Assembly: GCA_904420175.1 (NCBI GenBank)
Contig: CAJFUF010000013.1
Location: 1-64,000, forward strand
From: Candidatus Schneewindia gallinarum
GTDB taxonomy: Bacteria; Bacillota; Clostridia; Oscillospirales; Ruminococcaceae
Length of the DNA: 64,000 bases
Direction of reading: 5' to 3'
The number at the start of each line of letters is the position of its first letter. The stretch's first letter is position 1. Position numbers and translations under genes: made by a program. Positions 1 to 8,025 of the stretch are shown here, piece by piece. The notes below the pieces were generated by a model. It saw nothing but the letters and a program-made list of their open reading frames with translations, did not search any database and was not told the origin of the DNA.

Positions 1-2
1 AT

Positions 3-485
3 GACAGGCTTGTAATCGGGAAATTTTGCTCCATCGCCTGTGGGGCAAAGTTTTTGTTCACCAGCGCCAACCATACACAAGCATCCCTGTCCAGCTATCC
101 GTTCCCCATCTTTTTTGAGGAGTGGGGCTTGGATGTCCAGAACATAACGAGGGCCTGGGACAACAAAGGCGACATAATCATCGGCAATGACGTATGGATT
201 GGATATGAGGCTGTCATCCTGTCCGGCGTCACCATTGGCGATGGAGCAGTTATTGGCACACGCGCCGTTGTGACAAAGGATGTTCCTTCTTACACCATTG
301 TCGGTGGCGTTCCCGCGAAGCCGATCCGCAAACGCTTTTCGGAGGATACCATCTCGACCCTGCTGAAAATCAAGTGGTGGGACTGGCCCGAAGAAAGAAT
401 AAAACAGCATATCTCAGACATTCAGGCCGGGAAAATTGATTGTTTACAGCCGCTTAACGAAAGGAAGCGGCATGATACCCTATGA
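3..485 (+). CDS. CatB/Vat-type O-acetyltransferase, 5' end cut by window edge
   Basis: Hexapeptide-repeat acetyltransferase of the xenobiotic (Vat streptogramin / CatB chloramphenicol) type, which moves acetyl from acetyl-CoA to a hydroxyl acceptor. The frame is open from base 3 and reads [17 protein letters not shown], then the family SANH motif with its catalytic His, a YPF segment, the left-handed helix repeats ([18 protein letters not shown]) and [13 protein letters not shown]. The beginning lies outside the window, so the TTG at 54 is not the start. Drug resistance is possible, but many members of this family have other substrates. Confidence 0.85.
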   Translation, partial: DRLVIGKFCSIACGAKFLFTSANHTQASLSSYPFPIFFEEWGLDVQNITRAWDNKGDIIIGNDVWIGYEAVILSGVTIGDGAVIGTRAVVTKDVPSYTIVGGVPAKPIRKRFSEDTISTLLKIKWWDWPEERIKQHISDIQAGKIDCLQPLNERKRHDTL

Positions 486-862
486 AAATTCCACAGGGTG
501 CCGCCGGCGTCGCCCCTTCCCCCCTGTTTGACTTTCCCTTTGTGGCGCACCTGTAAAAAGGAAAGCGCCGTGGCGGCACCGGCTGAGGCCCAGCGGAAGC
601 AGGGGCTACCGCAAAAGGAGTTTAGCGGCAGGCAGCAAGATAAAATCAGAATCAGAAGCGGCACCGGGTTTCTTCATCCTTTCAGATGTCTGAGGGAAGG
701 GTGCAGCGAATGCGAGCTTAAACTATCATAATAAAATAAATTTATTGTTATTTAAAGTGTAATTGTTTATAAAAATAAAAGATTTTATTCATGCATTATG
801 CGAATTGATGAAATTGGTAGAATCCTGTATGATAGGGGCAACTTAAAAGGGAGGTGCTCCGT
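486..862. other. 377-base intergenic stretch, AT-rich at its 3' end
   Basis: No convincing gene. The first 230 bases are GC-rich and carry only short low-complexity open frames. Bases 720-800 are very AT-rich and include the palindrome AATAAATTTATT. The promoter for the next gene lies at the end. The abrupt composition change suggests a junction between DNA of different origin. Confidence 0.5.
805..833 (+). promoter_or_regulatory. sigma-A promoter for the gene at 863
   Basis: TTGATG (805-810) and TATGAT (828-833) with a 17-base spacer. A ribosome site (GGGAGGTG, 849-856) follows before the ATG at 863. Confidence 0.6.
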
Positions 863-1303
863 ATGAATACCGTGATTCATTTCAACGACTTTGAATTGAT
901 TCTACCGCCCCCAAACAGACGAAGTGTCAGGGCGGTCAATGTCAACCAGAGCGGAAAGCTCACCGTCAACCTGTGCCTGTATGAAAGCCTGTCGTGCAAG
1001 GAAGTCCAGTTTTACATCAGTAAAGATAAGCGGACGCTGTTGCTCTGTGAGCAGGGCACACCAAACTACCGGGAAGCAAGTGCCTCTTACCGGTTGCCCA
1101 AAAACGGCACAATTCACAACTGTGAATTTACAAGGGACTATATACGCAAGGGGCTGACTTTACCCGTGCGGTACGAAATGTACTGGAATGAGCAGGAACA
1201 GCTCTGGATGGGGATCTGCACAGGCTTTCCGCCCCTCCCGTCGGTAAAGGAGCTTGCACAGAAACTGCCGCCGAAGCTCGGAAAGGCCAGGGCCGTAATA
1301 TGA
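863..1303 (+). CDS. conserved hypothetical protein, 146 aa
   Basis: Not recognised. A soluble protein of 146 residues starting MNTVIHFNDFEL, with no signal peptide or membrane segment and a basic C-terminus. The ATG at 863 is preferred over the GTG at 854 because the GTG overlaps the ribosome site GGGAGGTG. It overlaps the next gene by four bases (ATGA at 1300-1303), so the two are probably translationally coupled. With the acetyltransferase it may belong to an accessory element mostly outside the window. Function unknown. Confidence 0.6.
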   Translation: MNTVIHFNDFELILPPPNRRSVRAVNVNQSGKLTVNLCLYESLSCKEVQFYISKDKRTLLLCEQGTPNYREASASYRLPKNGTIHNCEFTRDYIRKGLTLPVRYEMYWNEQEQLWMGICTGFPPLPSVKELAQKLPPKLGKARAVI

Positions 1304-1977
1304 GAAGCTCGGCTTATCTGGAAGAACTGACCCTTCAGTCGGACAAATTACTGGAAGAACTGTGCAGACGGTACGGACGCGGATTGGATCGAGACGACGC
1401 ACGGATGGAGGCTGCCGCAGAACTGATTTGTGCCGGAAAAGACTACAAAAAAGTACAGGGCTGCTATGAATTTTGGGATTACGTCACAGGACGCGTTGTG
1501 CAGCGGCTGGAGCTGAAAAGGAAGGAAGCCAACAGAATCCGAAAGGTTGAAAGCGGATATTCACTGGATCAGCCGGTTGCAGAGGGTGAGGAAGCGGCCC
1601 GTGATGTTTTTTTTCCAATACAGGGAGATTTTGTAAACGGCGTTGTGTTGACGGACTATGTAAACGGGCTTCCCGACATGGATCGGACCGTTGCGTGGGA
1701 CTATATAAACGGCTACACCGATCAGGAAATTTTGGGCTGGCGCCGCCTGTCCTTTCAGGATTTGGAGGGGATAAAAGGGCGGCTGCGTTTAAAATGGAAC
1801 AGTATCTTTCCATCTGACCGATCAGAAGGAAGCCCTCAGCTGGGGCTGCGCCCGCCCCCGGACGGCAGAATGGGCAAAAAGAAAATCCGCCCCCCTCCGC
1901 CCATTAAAAAGGGGAAAAAGGATGGCGGAGGGAACAAAAAAGGCCGCTTCCCATCGGAAGCGGCCTTTTTTAGGTGA
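1300..1977 (+). CDS. sigma-70-region-4-like protein; reading frame runs through a terminator
   Basis: 225 residues. The first about 170 look like a real protein. Residues around 125-165 (VNGLPDMDRTVAWDYINGYTDQEI) resemble sigma-70 region 4 or a related helix-turn-helix, so a divergent sigma-like DNA-binding protein is the best guess. The last 50 residues are low complexity (RPPPP, KKGKK) and are encoded by two hairpins, the second an intrinsic terminator at 1936-1971. The natural stop has probably been lost by mutation or frameshift near 1820. Overlaps the previous gene by four bases. Confidence 0.5.
   Translation: MRSSAYLEELTLQSDKLLEELCRRYGRGLDRDDARMEAAAELICAGKDYKKVQGCYEFWDYVTGRVVQRLELKRKEANRIRKVESGYSLDQPVAEGEEAARDVFFPIQGDFVNGVVLTDYVNGLPDMDRTVAWDYINGYTDQEILGWRRLSFQDLEGIKGRLRLKWNSIFPSDRSEGSPQLGLRPPPDGRMGKKKIRPPPPIKKGKKDGGGNKKGRFPSEAAFFR
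1936..1971. terminator. bidirectional intrinsic terminator inside the end of the upstream frame
   Basis: Ten-base stem GGCCGCTTCC (1942-1951) / GGAAGCGGCC (1956-1965) with loop CATC, flanked by six A and six T, so it works for both converging genes. Another hairpin (CCCTCCGCC / GGCGGAGGG, about 1893-1932) lies just before it. Confidence 0.85.
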
Positions 1978-1979
1978 TA

Positions 1980-3002
1980 TTACCGGGCGGAAATAACTTT
2001 TTCAATATTCTCTGCCAGTGTGTTGAAATCATAGCCGTTTACCTGCTCCACCAGACGTACGTCATCCTGTTTCAACGCCTCCGGATGCAGTGCGCCCACA
2101 ATGGCGCCGGCCATGGAACCCATCATGTCGGTATCGTTTCCGAGGTTGACGGCCATCCGCAGTGTCGCAGCCGCATCGGCATCACAGGCTGCAAGGCAGC
2201 CGAACACCGCTGGGACGGATTCATTCGCGGCATTGCTGCAGCCCACCTTTTCCTCGATTTCCGTCAGGGCTTTCTCAAAATCCCCCTGGGCGGCCAGGCC
2301 GATTTCAATGGCCAGTTCCATTCTGCGGCTGACAAGAGCTGTGGCTGCGGGCTGGATGCGGTAGCTGTCCGCAATCTCGAAGCCGCGCCGTGCGCCATGC
2401 ACGCCTGCTGCCAGCACAGAGTGACAGGTCGCCCCGTCTTTCAGCGCTTCGCTGACGGCGGCGGCAATTGCTCCAGCACCCGAAAGGGACACCATATTCC
2501 CATAGATGTTTTTGAAAACCTTTATCGTCGCCTCCACTGCGGCCTCTACATCCCCGGGGAAGAACACCGCGGACGCAAAAGCGCGGGCGGCCGCCTCGTT
2601 GGAAATTTTATGGTGGTCATAAGTCAGGAAGGGATAGCGATAGCCGGTGTCGATTCCTGCAAGATGACAGTAGGATTCTCTGGTGATGCCGCCTGCAAAC
2701 TCCAAATTGGCAGGATCTGCGCCCCACTGCAGCAGGACTTCCCCTGCGTCGTACTCACTCATGGCGCCGTTGTTTTCAAGGAAGCGAGCAATCAGCTGCA
2801 GTGCATAGGGCACCGCATCGGCAGAGTGTCCCGCAGGGAATTTACCCTTCATCTTGGTGGAGGTGGGGGCGGGAAGCAGCGACTCAATCAGGCTCCCGTA
2901 TTCCTCCCTGATCATGTCGGTGGTCCAGGTGGTGACAGCCGCGCCCATGGCCTCGCCCACTGCGGCACCGGCGATACAGCCGTAAAGATTGTCTTTTCTC
3001 AT
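1980..3002 (-). CDS. ADP-ribosylglycohydrolase family protein (copy A)
   Basis: DraG/ARH-type enzyme, 340 aa, the family that removes ADP-ribose from proteins or small molecules with two Mg ions. It begins MRKDNLYGCIAGAAVGEAMG, the usual N-terminal helix, and carries the C-terminal metal motif NLGNDTDMMGSMAGAI (a variant of GGDTD). The N-terminal metal site is poorly conserved compared with copy B, so substrate or activity may differ. Its start is three bases after the stop of copy B, so the two are one operon. Confidence 0.85.
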   Translation of the reverse strand: MRKDNLYGCIAGAAVGEAMGAAVTTWTTDMIREEYGSLIESLLPAPTSTKMKGKFPAGHSADAVPYALQLIARFLENNGAMSEYDAGEVLLQWGADPANLEFAGGITRESYCHLAGIDTGYRYPFLTYDHHKISNEAAARAFASAVFFPGDVEAAVEATIKVFKNIYGNMVSLSGAGAIAAAVSEALKDGATCHSVLAAGVHGARRGFEIADSYRIQPAATALVSRRMELAIEIGLAAQGDFEKALTEIEEKVGCSNAANESVPAVFGCLAACDADAAATLRMAVNLGNDTDMMGSMAGAIVGALHPEALKQDDVRLVEQVNGYDFNTLAENIEKVISAR

Positions 3003-3005
3003 CCG

Positions 3006-4058
3006 TTATGCCCTCCTCTCATCAGCCAGCTTGGCCAGGTCCTTTGCCATTCCGCACAGGTCAAAGTGCTTGGTCAGCGCATTGTCACAGCAGTTCATTT
3101 TTTCAATCAGGATGCGGTCCTCCTCCCGGAAGGAGCCGGGCCCTTCAAACGCACCGTAAATTGCGCCGCCGATGGAGGCGATGGAATCGGTATCCCCGCC
3201 TGCATTGACACCCAAAATAACCATGTCCATGGCGCTGTCCGCGGCCATGAACAGGCCGAACAGGGCGGCGATGGACTCGGTGCAGGTTAAAGAGGTGCCG
3301 ATGAGGGAGGCCAGTTCATACAGCAGCCTGTCGGTATCATGCCCGTAACGAAGGCCCAGTTCCACCGCCATCTCAATGCGGGGGCCCATTTTGGCGCCTG
3401 CAACAGGATAGGCGGTGTCCTTAATCCGGCGGCAGGATTCCTCCACGCCGTACAGTGCCGCCTTAACAATCTCCTCTTTGGTTGCGCCGTCCACCATGGC
3501 CCTTGCGGTGGCACAGGACACGGCAGCCGCCGCTGAAATGGCCACAGAGGTGGGATGGGTGGGCATGCACATGGCAATCGTTTCGGTAATGGCACGGTCA
3601 AAATTCCCTGGGTTCATAAAGCCCATGGGGGAGGCTTTCATGGCGGTGCCGTTGGTAATCAGGTGGTTGCGGGTTTTCAGATGGGCATACTTGTCCACCG
3701 GGATTTCACCCTTCATGCGCTGAATCTCTACCTTGGTGTTGGGCCCGGAATGGTCGATAAAGTACTGGTCCAGCTCCGACCAGTCGATAAGCACCTGCTC
3801 AAAGGCCTTCTGATCCATCTGCCCTTTATTTTTTATGTAGGACAGGCCGATGAGATACACAAGGCTGAAATCGTCTGTGACCATACCACGCAGATTGCGG
3901 CGGGCAAAGCAGTCGCAAACCGGATCCAGCAGTGTGGTGACGAAACCGCCGTGCCGCTTGACGATGGCCTCGGTGGTCTTGGTCTCCGTGACGGCGCCCA
4001 TGGCGTCGCCGACGGCTGCGCCGAGAAGTGCCCCAAGGATTCGTTCCTCTGTTGTCAA
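3006..4058 (-). CDS. ADP-ribosylglycohydrolase family protein (copy B)
   Basis: 350 aa. N-terminal RILGALLGAAVGDAMGAVTE and C-terminal NAGGDTDSIASIGGAIYGAFEG give complete DraG/ARH metal-binding motifs. The TTG at 4058 is chosen over the TTG at 4067 because AAGGAG ends directly against the upstream TTG and is nine bases from this one. Transcribed first, then copy A. The tandem paralogues may act on different linkages, or on nucleosides or free ADP-ribose given the nucleoside hydrolase nearby. Confidence 0.88.
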   Translation of the reverse strand: MTTEERILGALLGAAVGDAMGAVTETKTTEAIVKRHGGFVTTLLDPVCDCFARRNLRGMVTDDFSLVYLIGLSYIKNKGQMDQKAFEQVLIDWSELDQYFIDHSGPNTKVEIQRMKGEIPVDKYAHLKTRNHLITNGTAMKASPMGFMNPGNFDRAITETIAMCMPTHPTSVAISAAAAVSCATARAMVDGATKEEIVKAALYGVEESCRRIKDTAYPVAGAKMGPRIEMAVELGLRYGHDTDRLLYELASLIGTSLTCTESIAALFGLFMAADSAMDMVILGVNAGGDTDSIASIGGAIYGAFEGPGSFREEDRILIEKMNCCDNALTKHFDLCGMAKDLAKLADERRA

Positions 4059-4254
4059 GATAATCAACTCCTTACCGAAAAAAATTGGCGGACCTCTTGA
4101 AAAATCCGTAAATATAGTATATCATAATAATACGTTATAGTAAATATGGTTTTTTAAAAATTTGGTTGGTTTTTCAAACCCGGCAGACGCATTTTTGAAT
4201 AAAACGCAGGGATTTTACCGCGCCGCGGGGTGCGGGGAAAAGGAGTGCTGTGCA

Positions 4255-5430
4255 ATGAACAACCCGAAACCGGTGCCCAGGGCGCCTGTGAAGCTGGAGA
4301 AGTTCCGTGATTTGACCCTGGCGCGCTGCGCAGGACAGTTGCTGGCGTTTGCCTGCGATTCCTCCGGCTCTGTGGGCGGCCTGCCGGAGGATGAGGTGCA
4401 AACCGGCGCTTATCAGTCCGGCATTTTCATGGTAAAGGTGCCGCTGATGGAGATCCTTGCCAGCGGGGCGGTGCCGGTGGCTGTCTATGCCGACTTCTGC
4501 TATGGCCCAAGCGCCTATAATGACGAGGTGCTGCACGGAATCAGGGATGAGCTTGCCAGCGTTGGCGTGGATCCCTCCATCATTATAAAGACATATGGAA
4601 CGGCGAAGGAACCGCAGTGCTCTGCCACTGGGGCCACAGTGGTGGGGCAGGCCGGGCCCGGGGGCCTGCAGGTCGCTGTCTCCCGGCCGGGGGACAGGGT
4701 GTACACCATCGGCAGGCCGCATGACAAGGACCGGGCTGAAGGGCAGCTGAACAACGCGGCCATCAAAAAGCTGCGCGACTGCCCCTTTATCCATGAGATT
4801 CTTCCCTGTGGTTCCCATGGGTTCCGGTATGAGGCGAACACGCTGGCCCGATCCTGCGGGCTGCAGTTTGAGGAAAAGGGGGACTACCCCCTTCTTGCAC
4901 AGGCGGAGGCCACTTGCGGGGCGTGTGCCTGTGCGGTGTTTACGCTGGCGCAGGAGGATGAGAAGTGGCTGCAGAACCTGGATCTGCCCTTTTTCCTGTG
5001 CTGTATCGGCACCCTGAAGCAGGGAAAGCCATCAAGTCCGCCCGCGCCGCCGGAACGGTTTTCACCGGTTCTGCTGCAGCCGGATGGCAGCCTGCGCTTC
5101 CGGCAGGGCGGCAGCATTGTCTCGGGGGCGGCGCTCAGCTACGGCGTGGGAATCCGCCCGGGGGACACGCGCCCCTGCCCCACACAGGCCCTGTCGCTGC
5201 GCCTGCTGGACGCAGTCCGGGCCGCGCAGCCGAAGGCTGTCCCGTTCCTGCTAATCAACAATCTGAACCTGCCCATGCGGACGCAGGGACAGGAAACGAT
5301 TGAAGTTTTGCGCCCCGCGCTCCGGCAGATGGGCGTGGATCCGGACACGGGCTTTACCGGCAGCACGGAGGACAACCATCCCAGCGCATGGACCGGGATG
5401 GCCCTGCGGCTGTTTGGCTGGAAAGAATAA
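4255..5430 (+). CDS. AIR synthase / PurM-like ATP-binding protein
   Basis: 391 aa, related to the PurM / SelD / ThiL superfamily of ATP-dependent kinases and ligases: an N-terminal Asp and Gly-rich segment (FACDSSGSVGG), a cysteine-containing middle (EATCGACACAVFTLA) and a C-terminal PurM-like half. It starts at ATG 4255 with AAAAGGAG (4237-4244) upstream. Diverges from the ADP-ribosylglycohydrolase operon, so they may share control. Some proteins of this kind are alpha-ribazole kinases (CblS), but no cobalamin gene is present here to support that. Substrate unknown. Confidence 0.7.
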   Translation: MNNPKPVPRAPVKLEKFRDLTLARCAGQLLAFACDSSGSVGGLPEDEVQTGAYQSGIFMVKVPLMEILASGAVPVAVYADFCYGPSAYNDEVLHGIRDELASVGVDPSIIIKTYGTAKEPQCSATGATVVGQAGPGGLQVAVSRPGDRVYTIGRPHDKDRAEGQLNNAAIKKLRDCPFIHEILPCGSHGFRYEANTLARSCGLQFEEKGDYPLLAQAEATCGACACAVFTLAQEDEKWLQNLDLPFFLCCIGTLKQGKPSSPPAPPERFSPVLLQPDGSLRFRQGGSIVSGAALSYGVGIRPGDTRPCPTQALSLRLLDAVRAAQPKAVPFLLINNLNLPMRTQGQETIEVLRPALRQMGVDPDTGFTGSTEDNHPSAWTGMALRLFGWKE

Positions 5431-5462
5431 AAGATGACAGGCGAATGCCTGTCATCTTTTTC
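5431..5462. terminator. bidirectional intrinsic terminator
   Basis: AAGATGACAGGC / GCCTGTCATCTT stem with loop GAAT, followed by T in one direction and A in the other. It separates converging genes. Confidence 0.9.
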
Positions 5463-6409
5463 TATGCATCTTTAAGGATTTTCATCAGTCGCTGTTTATA
5501 CAGCTGGTGATTCAGCTTTTTGACGACAACGGCATTGTCGGCGGGGATAGTCTGGGGGACTGCGAGGAAATCATTCCGGTCGTAAAAAATGACCTGGCCG
5601 TAAGTCGCCTCCTCCCTGGTGCAGCAGAGGGCATACACACTGACACTCTCCAGCACAACGTCCTCCCAAAGTGCGACGGCAACAGCCACGGCGTCAGGAA
5701 GATCCACCATGTATTCCCCTGTGCGGCGCAGGTTATAGCTCAGCAGCGTGCTGTTGCACTCGGCGGCAAACCGGCACAGCGGGTTTCCTGCTGACAGGGT
5801 ATCCAGTTCCTCCTTATACAGTGCGGCGGGACCAATGCACTGGTCAAAACCGACGATCGTCATCGGGATCCCGCTGTGAAGCAATATGGAAAAGGCATCC
5901 GCGTCGACATATACATTGAAGGTCGCAACAGGGGTGGTGTTTCCGCGCCCAAACCCGGCGGTGCCCATGATATAGAGATGCTTGACCTGCCGCATCGTCT
6001 GCCGGTCTTTCAGGATGGCGAGGGCGATGTTTGTAACGGGCCCCAGTGTGACAAGTTCAATTTCACCGGGATGTGCGCGCACGGTCTCCAAAATATAGTC
6101 TGCCGCATGTCCCGCCGCCGGCGTGGTGGTGGGATGAATCAGCCCCCTGTCGCCCATGCCGTCGTCCCCGTGCACACGTACTGCCGTGGCCAGCGGGCGC
6201 AGTAGAGGACAGTCCGCCCCCTCGTAGACGGGGATGTTTCTGCCGCACAGTTCCAATGTGGCAAGCGCATTTTTTGTGGCAAGAGGCAACGGGACGTTCC
6301 CACAGACGGTGGTAACACCAAGGATATCCACAGAGCCCTCCAGAACTGCCAGCATTAAAGCAACGGCGTCGTCGCTGCCCGTGTCGGTATCGATAATCCA
6401 TTTTCTCAT
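5462..6409 (-). CDS. nucleoside hydrolase (IunH family)
   Basis: Hydrolyses the N-glycosidic bond of ribonucleosides to base and ribose, in the cytoplasm. 315 aa, normal length. The calcium-binding Asp cluster DTDTGSDDAV is at residues 7-16 and the later ligand region reads FNVYVDADA. Ribosome site GGGAG lies ten bases before the ATG. Base preference cannot be read. Divergent from a Crp/Fnr regulator across an 89-base gap with a palindromic operator, so it is a likely target of that regulator. Confidence 0.92.
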   Translation of the reverse strand: MRKWIIDTDTGSDDAVALMLAVLEGSVDILGVTTVCGNVPLPLATKNALATLELCGRNIPVYEGADCPLLRPLATAVRVHGDDGMGDRGLIHPTTTPAAGHAADYILETVRAHPGEIELVTLGPVTNIALAILKDRQTMRQVKHLYIMGTAGFGRGNTTPVATFNVYVDADAFSILLHSGIPMTIVGFDQCIGPAALYKEELDTLSAGNPLCRFAAECNSTLLSYNLRRTGEYMVDLPDAVAVAVALWEDVVLESVSVYALCCTREEATYGQVIFYDRNDFLAVPQTIPADNAVVVKKLNHQLYKQRLMKILKDA

Positions 6410-6431
6410 TTTCTACACACTCCCTTTCTGT

Positions 6432-6484
6432 TTGTACTTTCGATAATAAATCTGGTATGATATGAAAAAAAGGTCAAATGACCT
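6432..6484 (+). promoter_or_regulatory. promoter with palindromic operator for the Crp/Fnr gene
   Basis: -35 TTGTAC (6432-6437), 18-base spacer, -10 TATGAT (6456-6461). Just downstream of the expected start of transcription is a perfect inverted repeat AGGTCA-AA-TGACCT (6471-6484). The placement fits repression of the regulator by its own product. It also lies within the promoter region of the divergent nucleoside hydrolase. Confidence 0.65.
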
Positions 6485-6498
6485 GAAATGAGGCTGCC

Positions 6499-7137
6499 AT
6501 GGAAAAATTTTTTGAGCACCTGCCGCCCGGGATATCTCACATCGAAAAACGGTATGAAAAAGGGCGGACCATTTTGGGCCCGGCGGAGAAGGGCGGCCAC
6601 CTGTACATCCTGAAGCGGGGCACCGCCTCTGTCTATAATCTGGGGTTGGAGGGGGAAGAACTGAAAATTTTTGACTATCGTCCCGGGGAATATTTTGGCG
6701 AGGTGGAATTGCTGTGCGGCCGCCGGTATCCCCTTCTGGTGAAGGCGAAAACGGCGTGTACCGTGTGGCTTGTCAGGGGGGAGGACTTTTTGCACTGGCT
6801 GCAGGAAAGCCCGGAGTTCTCCCTGTTTATAATGAAAAGCCTGTGTGAAAAACTTCTTTATAACTCCGACAGGCTTACGAGGATTTCGCTTCTGAGCATG
6901 AGGGAGCGGTTCTTACTGAGTATCTATACCTACGAACAGTCGGGCCGCCTTCCCTGCTTAAGTAAAACACAGCTGGCGGAGGATATCTGCGCCCCCATCC
7001 GCAGCCTGAACAGGCTGATTGCGGAAAACACGGCCCTTGTGCGCTATGAAAACAGGGCCTTTTCCGTTGTGGACAGGGAACGGCTGGCGTCGCTTTGCGC
7101 TGAAATTCAGGCTGTGCTGTGGCAACAAGCAGATTAA
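6499..7137 (+). CDS. Crp/Fnr family transcriptional regulator
   Basis: 212 aa. Residues about 10-110 form the cyclic-nucleotide-binding-type beta roll (YRPGEYFGEVELLCG). A dimer helix follows, then a C-terminal winged helix-turn-helix (LSKTQLAEDICAPIRSLNRLI). There is no N-terminal Cys cluster as in Fnr, so an iron-sulfur sensor is unlikely; the ligand is unknown. The ATG at 6499 has AATGAGG just upstream. Probably controls itself and the divergent nucleoside hydrolase. Confidence 0.88.
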   Translation: MEKFFEHLPPGISHIEKRYEKGRTILGPAEKGGHLYILKRGTASVYNLGLEGEELKIFDYRPGEYFGEVELLCGRRYPLLVKAKTACTVWLVRGEDFLHWLQESPEFSLFIMKSLCEKLLYNSDRLTRISLLSMRERFLLSIYTYEQSGRLPCLSKTQLAEDICAPIRSLNRLIAENTALVRYENRAFSVVDRERLASLCAEIQAVLWQQAD

Positions 7138-7275
7138 AGGGGGACCGGCTTTCCCCCCATAAAACACAGGCCCATCCTGCCGGACCGGCAGAAGGCTCTG
7201 CGGCTTTCCGGGGGCACCAGGGACCCTCTTTGGCATGATACGGATGGAAAGGACAGGAAAAGGAGGCGACAGCTT

Positions 7276-8025
7276 ATGCTGGCGTTTTTATCCCCGGCGA
7301 AAAACATGCGCCCGCCGCGGCAGGACGGCATTCCCCCCACAACCCCGGCCTTCCTGCCGCAGGTGCGGCAGCTGGCGGAACAGCTAAAAAGCCTCAGCGC
7401 GTGGCAGCTGGAGACCCTGCTGCACACAAGCCCGGAGCTTGCATTAAGGGCCTTTGTCCATTATCAGGAATTTGACACGGCCCATCCCGGCTGGCCTGCA
7501 CTGCTAAGCTACCGCGGCCTTGCGTACAGCGCCCTGTCCCCGGAGAGCTTTTCCGAAAAGGACCTGGCCTTTGCCCAGCAGCATGTGCGGATTTTATCCG
7601 CGCTGTACGGCGCGCTGCGCCCCCTGGACGGGATTCTGCCCCACCGGCTGGAGTTTCAGTGCGGTGTGCGGGTGGACGGGAAAAACCTGTATGCCTTTTG
7701 GGGCGACAGGCTGTACCGAAGCCTGTTTTCCGAGGGCGTGCCGGTGGTGAACCTTGCGTCCGCGGAGTATGCAAAGGCGGTTGTTCCGCACCTGCGGCCC
7801 GGCGACCGCCTGGTGACGTGCGAGTTTTTGCAGCCGGTGCGGGGGAAATTTGTGACAAGGCCCACCGAGGCGAAGCAGTGCCGGGGCGGGATGATCCGGT
7901 TTTTGTGTAAGAACCGGCTGAACCGGCCGGAGCAGCTGCAGGCGTTCGAGGGAAATGGCTACTGTTTCCGGGCGGATTTGTCCGATGAAACGCGCTACCG
8001 CTTTGTAAAGGAGGCAGGTAGATGA
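7276..8025 (+). CDS. yaaA: peroxide stress protein YaaA
   Basis: 249 aa, the YaaA (DUF328) family; E. coli YaaA limits free iron and DNA damage during peroxide stress. The signature N-terminus LAFLSPAKNM and the ALYGALRPLDGI and FWGDRLYRSL segments are present. Ribosome site AAAAGGAGG is before ATG 7276. Overlaps the next gene by four bases (ATGA). Confidence 0.93.
   Translation: MLAFLSPAKNMRPPRQDGIPPTTPAFLPQVRQLAEQLKSLSAWQLETLLHTSPELALRAFVHYQEFDTAHPGWPALLSYRGLAYSALSPESFSEKDLAFAQQHVRILSALYGALRPLDGILPHRLEFQCGVRVDGKNLYAFWGDRLYRSLFSEGVPVVNLASAEYAKAVVPHLRPGDRLVTCEFLQPVRGKFVTRPTEAKQCRGGMIRFLCKNRLNRPEQLQAFEGNGYCFRADLSDETRYRFVKEAGR

Noticed and set aside
498-731. 77-codon open frame after the acetyltransferase
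   Set aside because: Low-complexity translation and no ribosome site; an opposite-strand frame covers the same bases equally well.
1974-3290. 438-codon open frame on the + strand
   Set aside because: Lies antisense to two clear ADP-ribosylglycohydrolase genes; composition is an artefact of GC-rich codon use, and it lacks a start with ribosome site.
4162-4254. N-terminal extension of the PurM-like protein
   Set aside because: The added 31 residues are unlike the family, and ATG 4255 has a good AAAAGGAG site.
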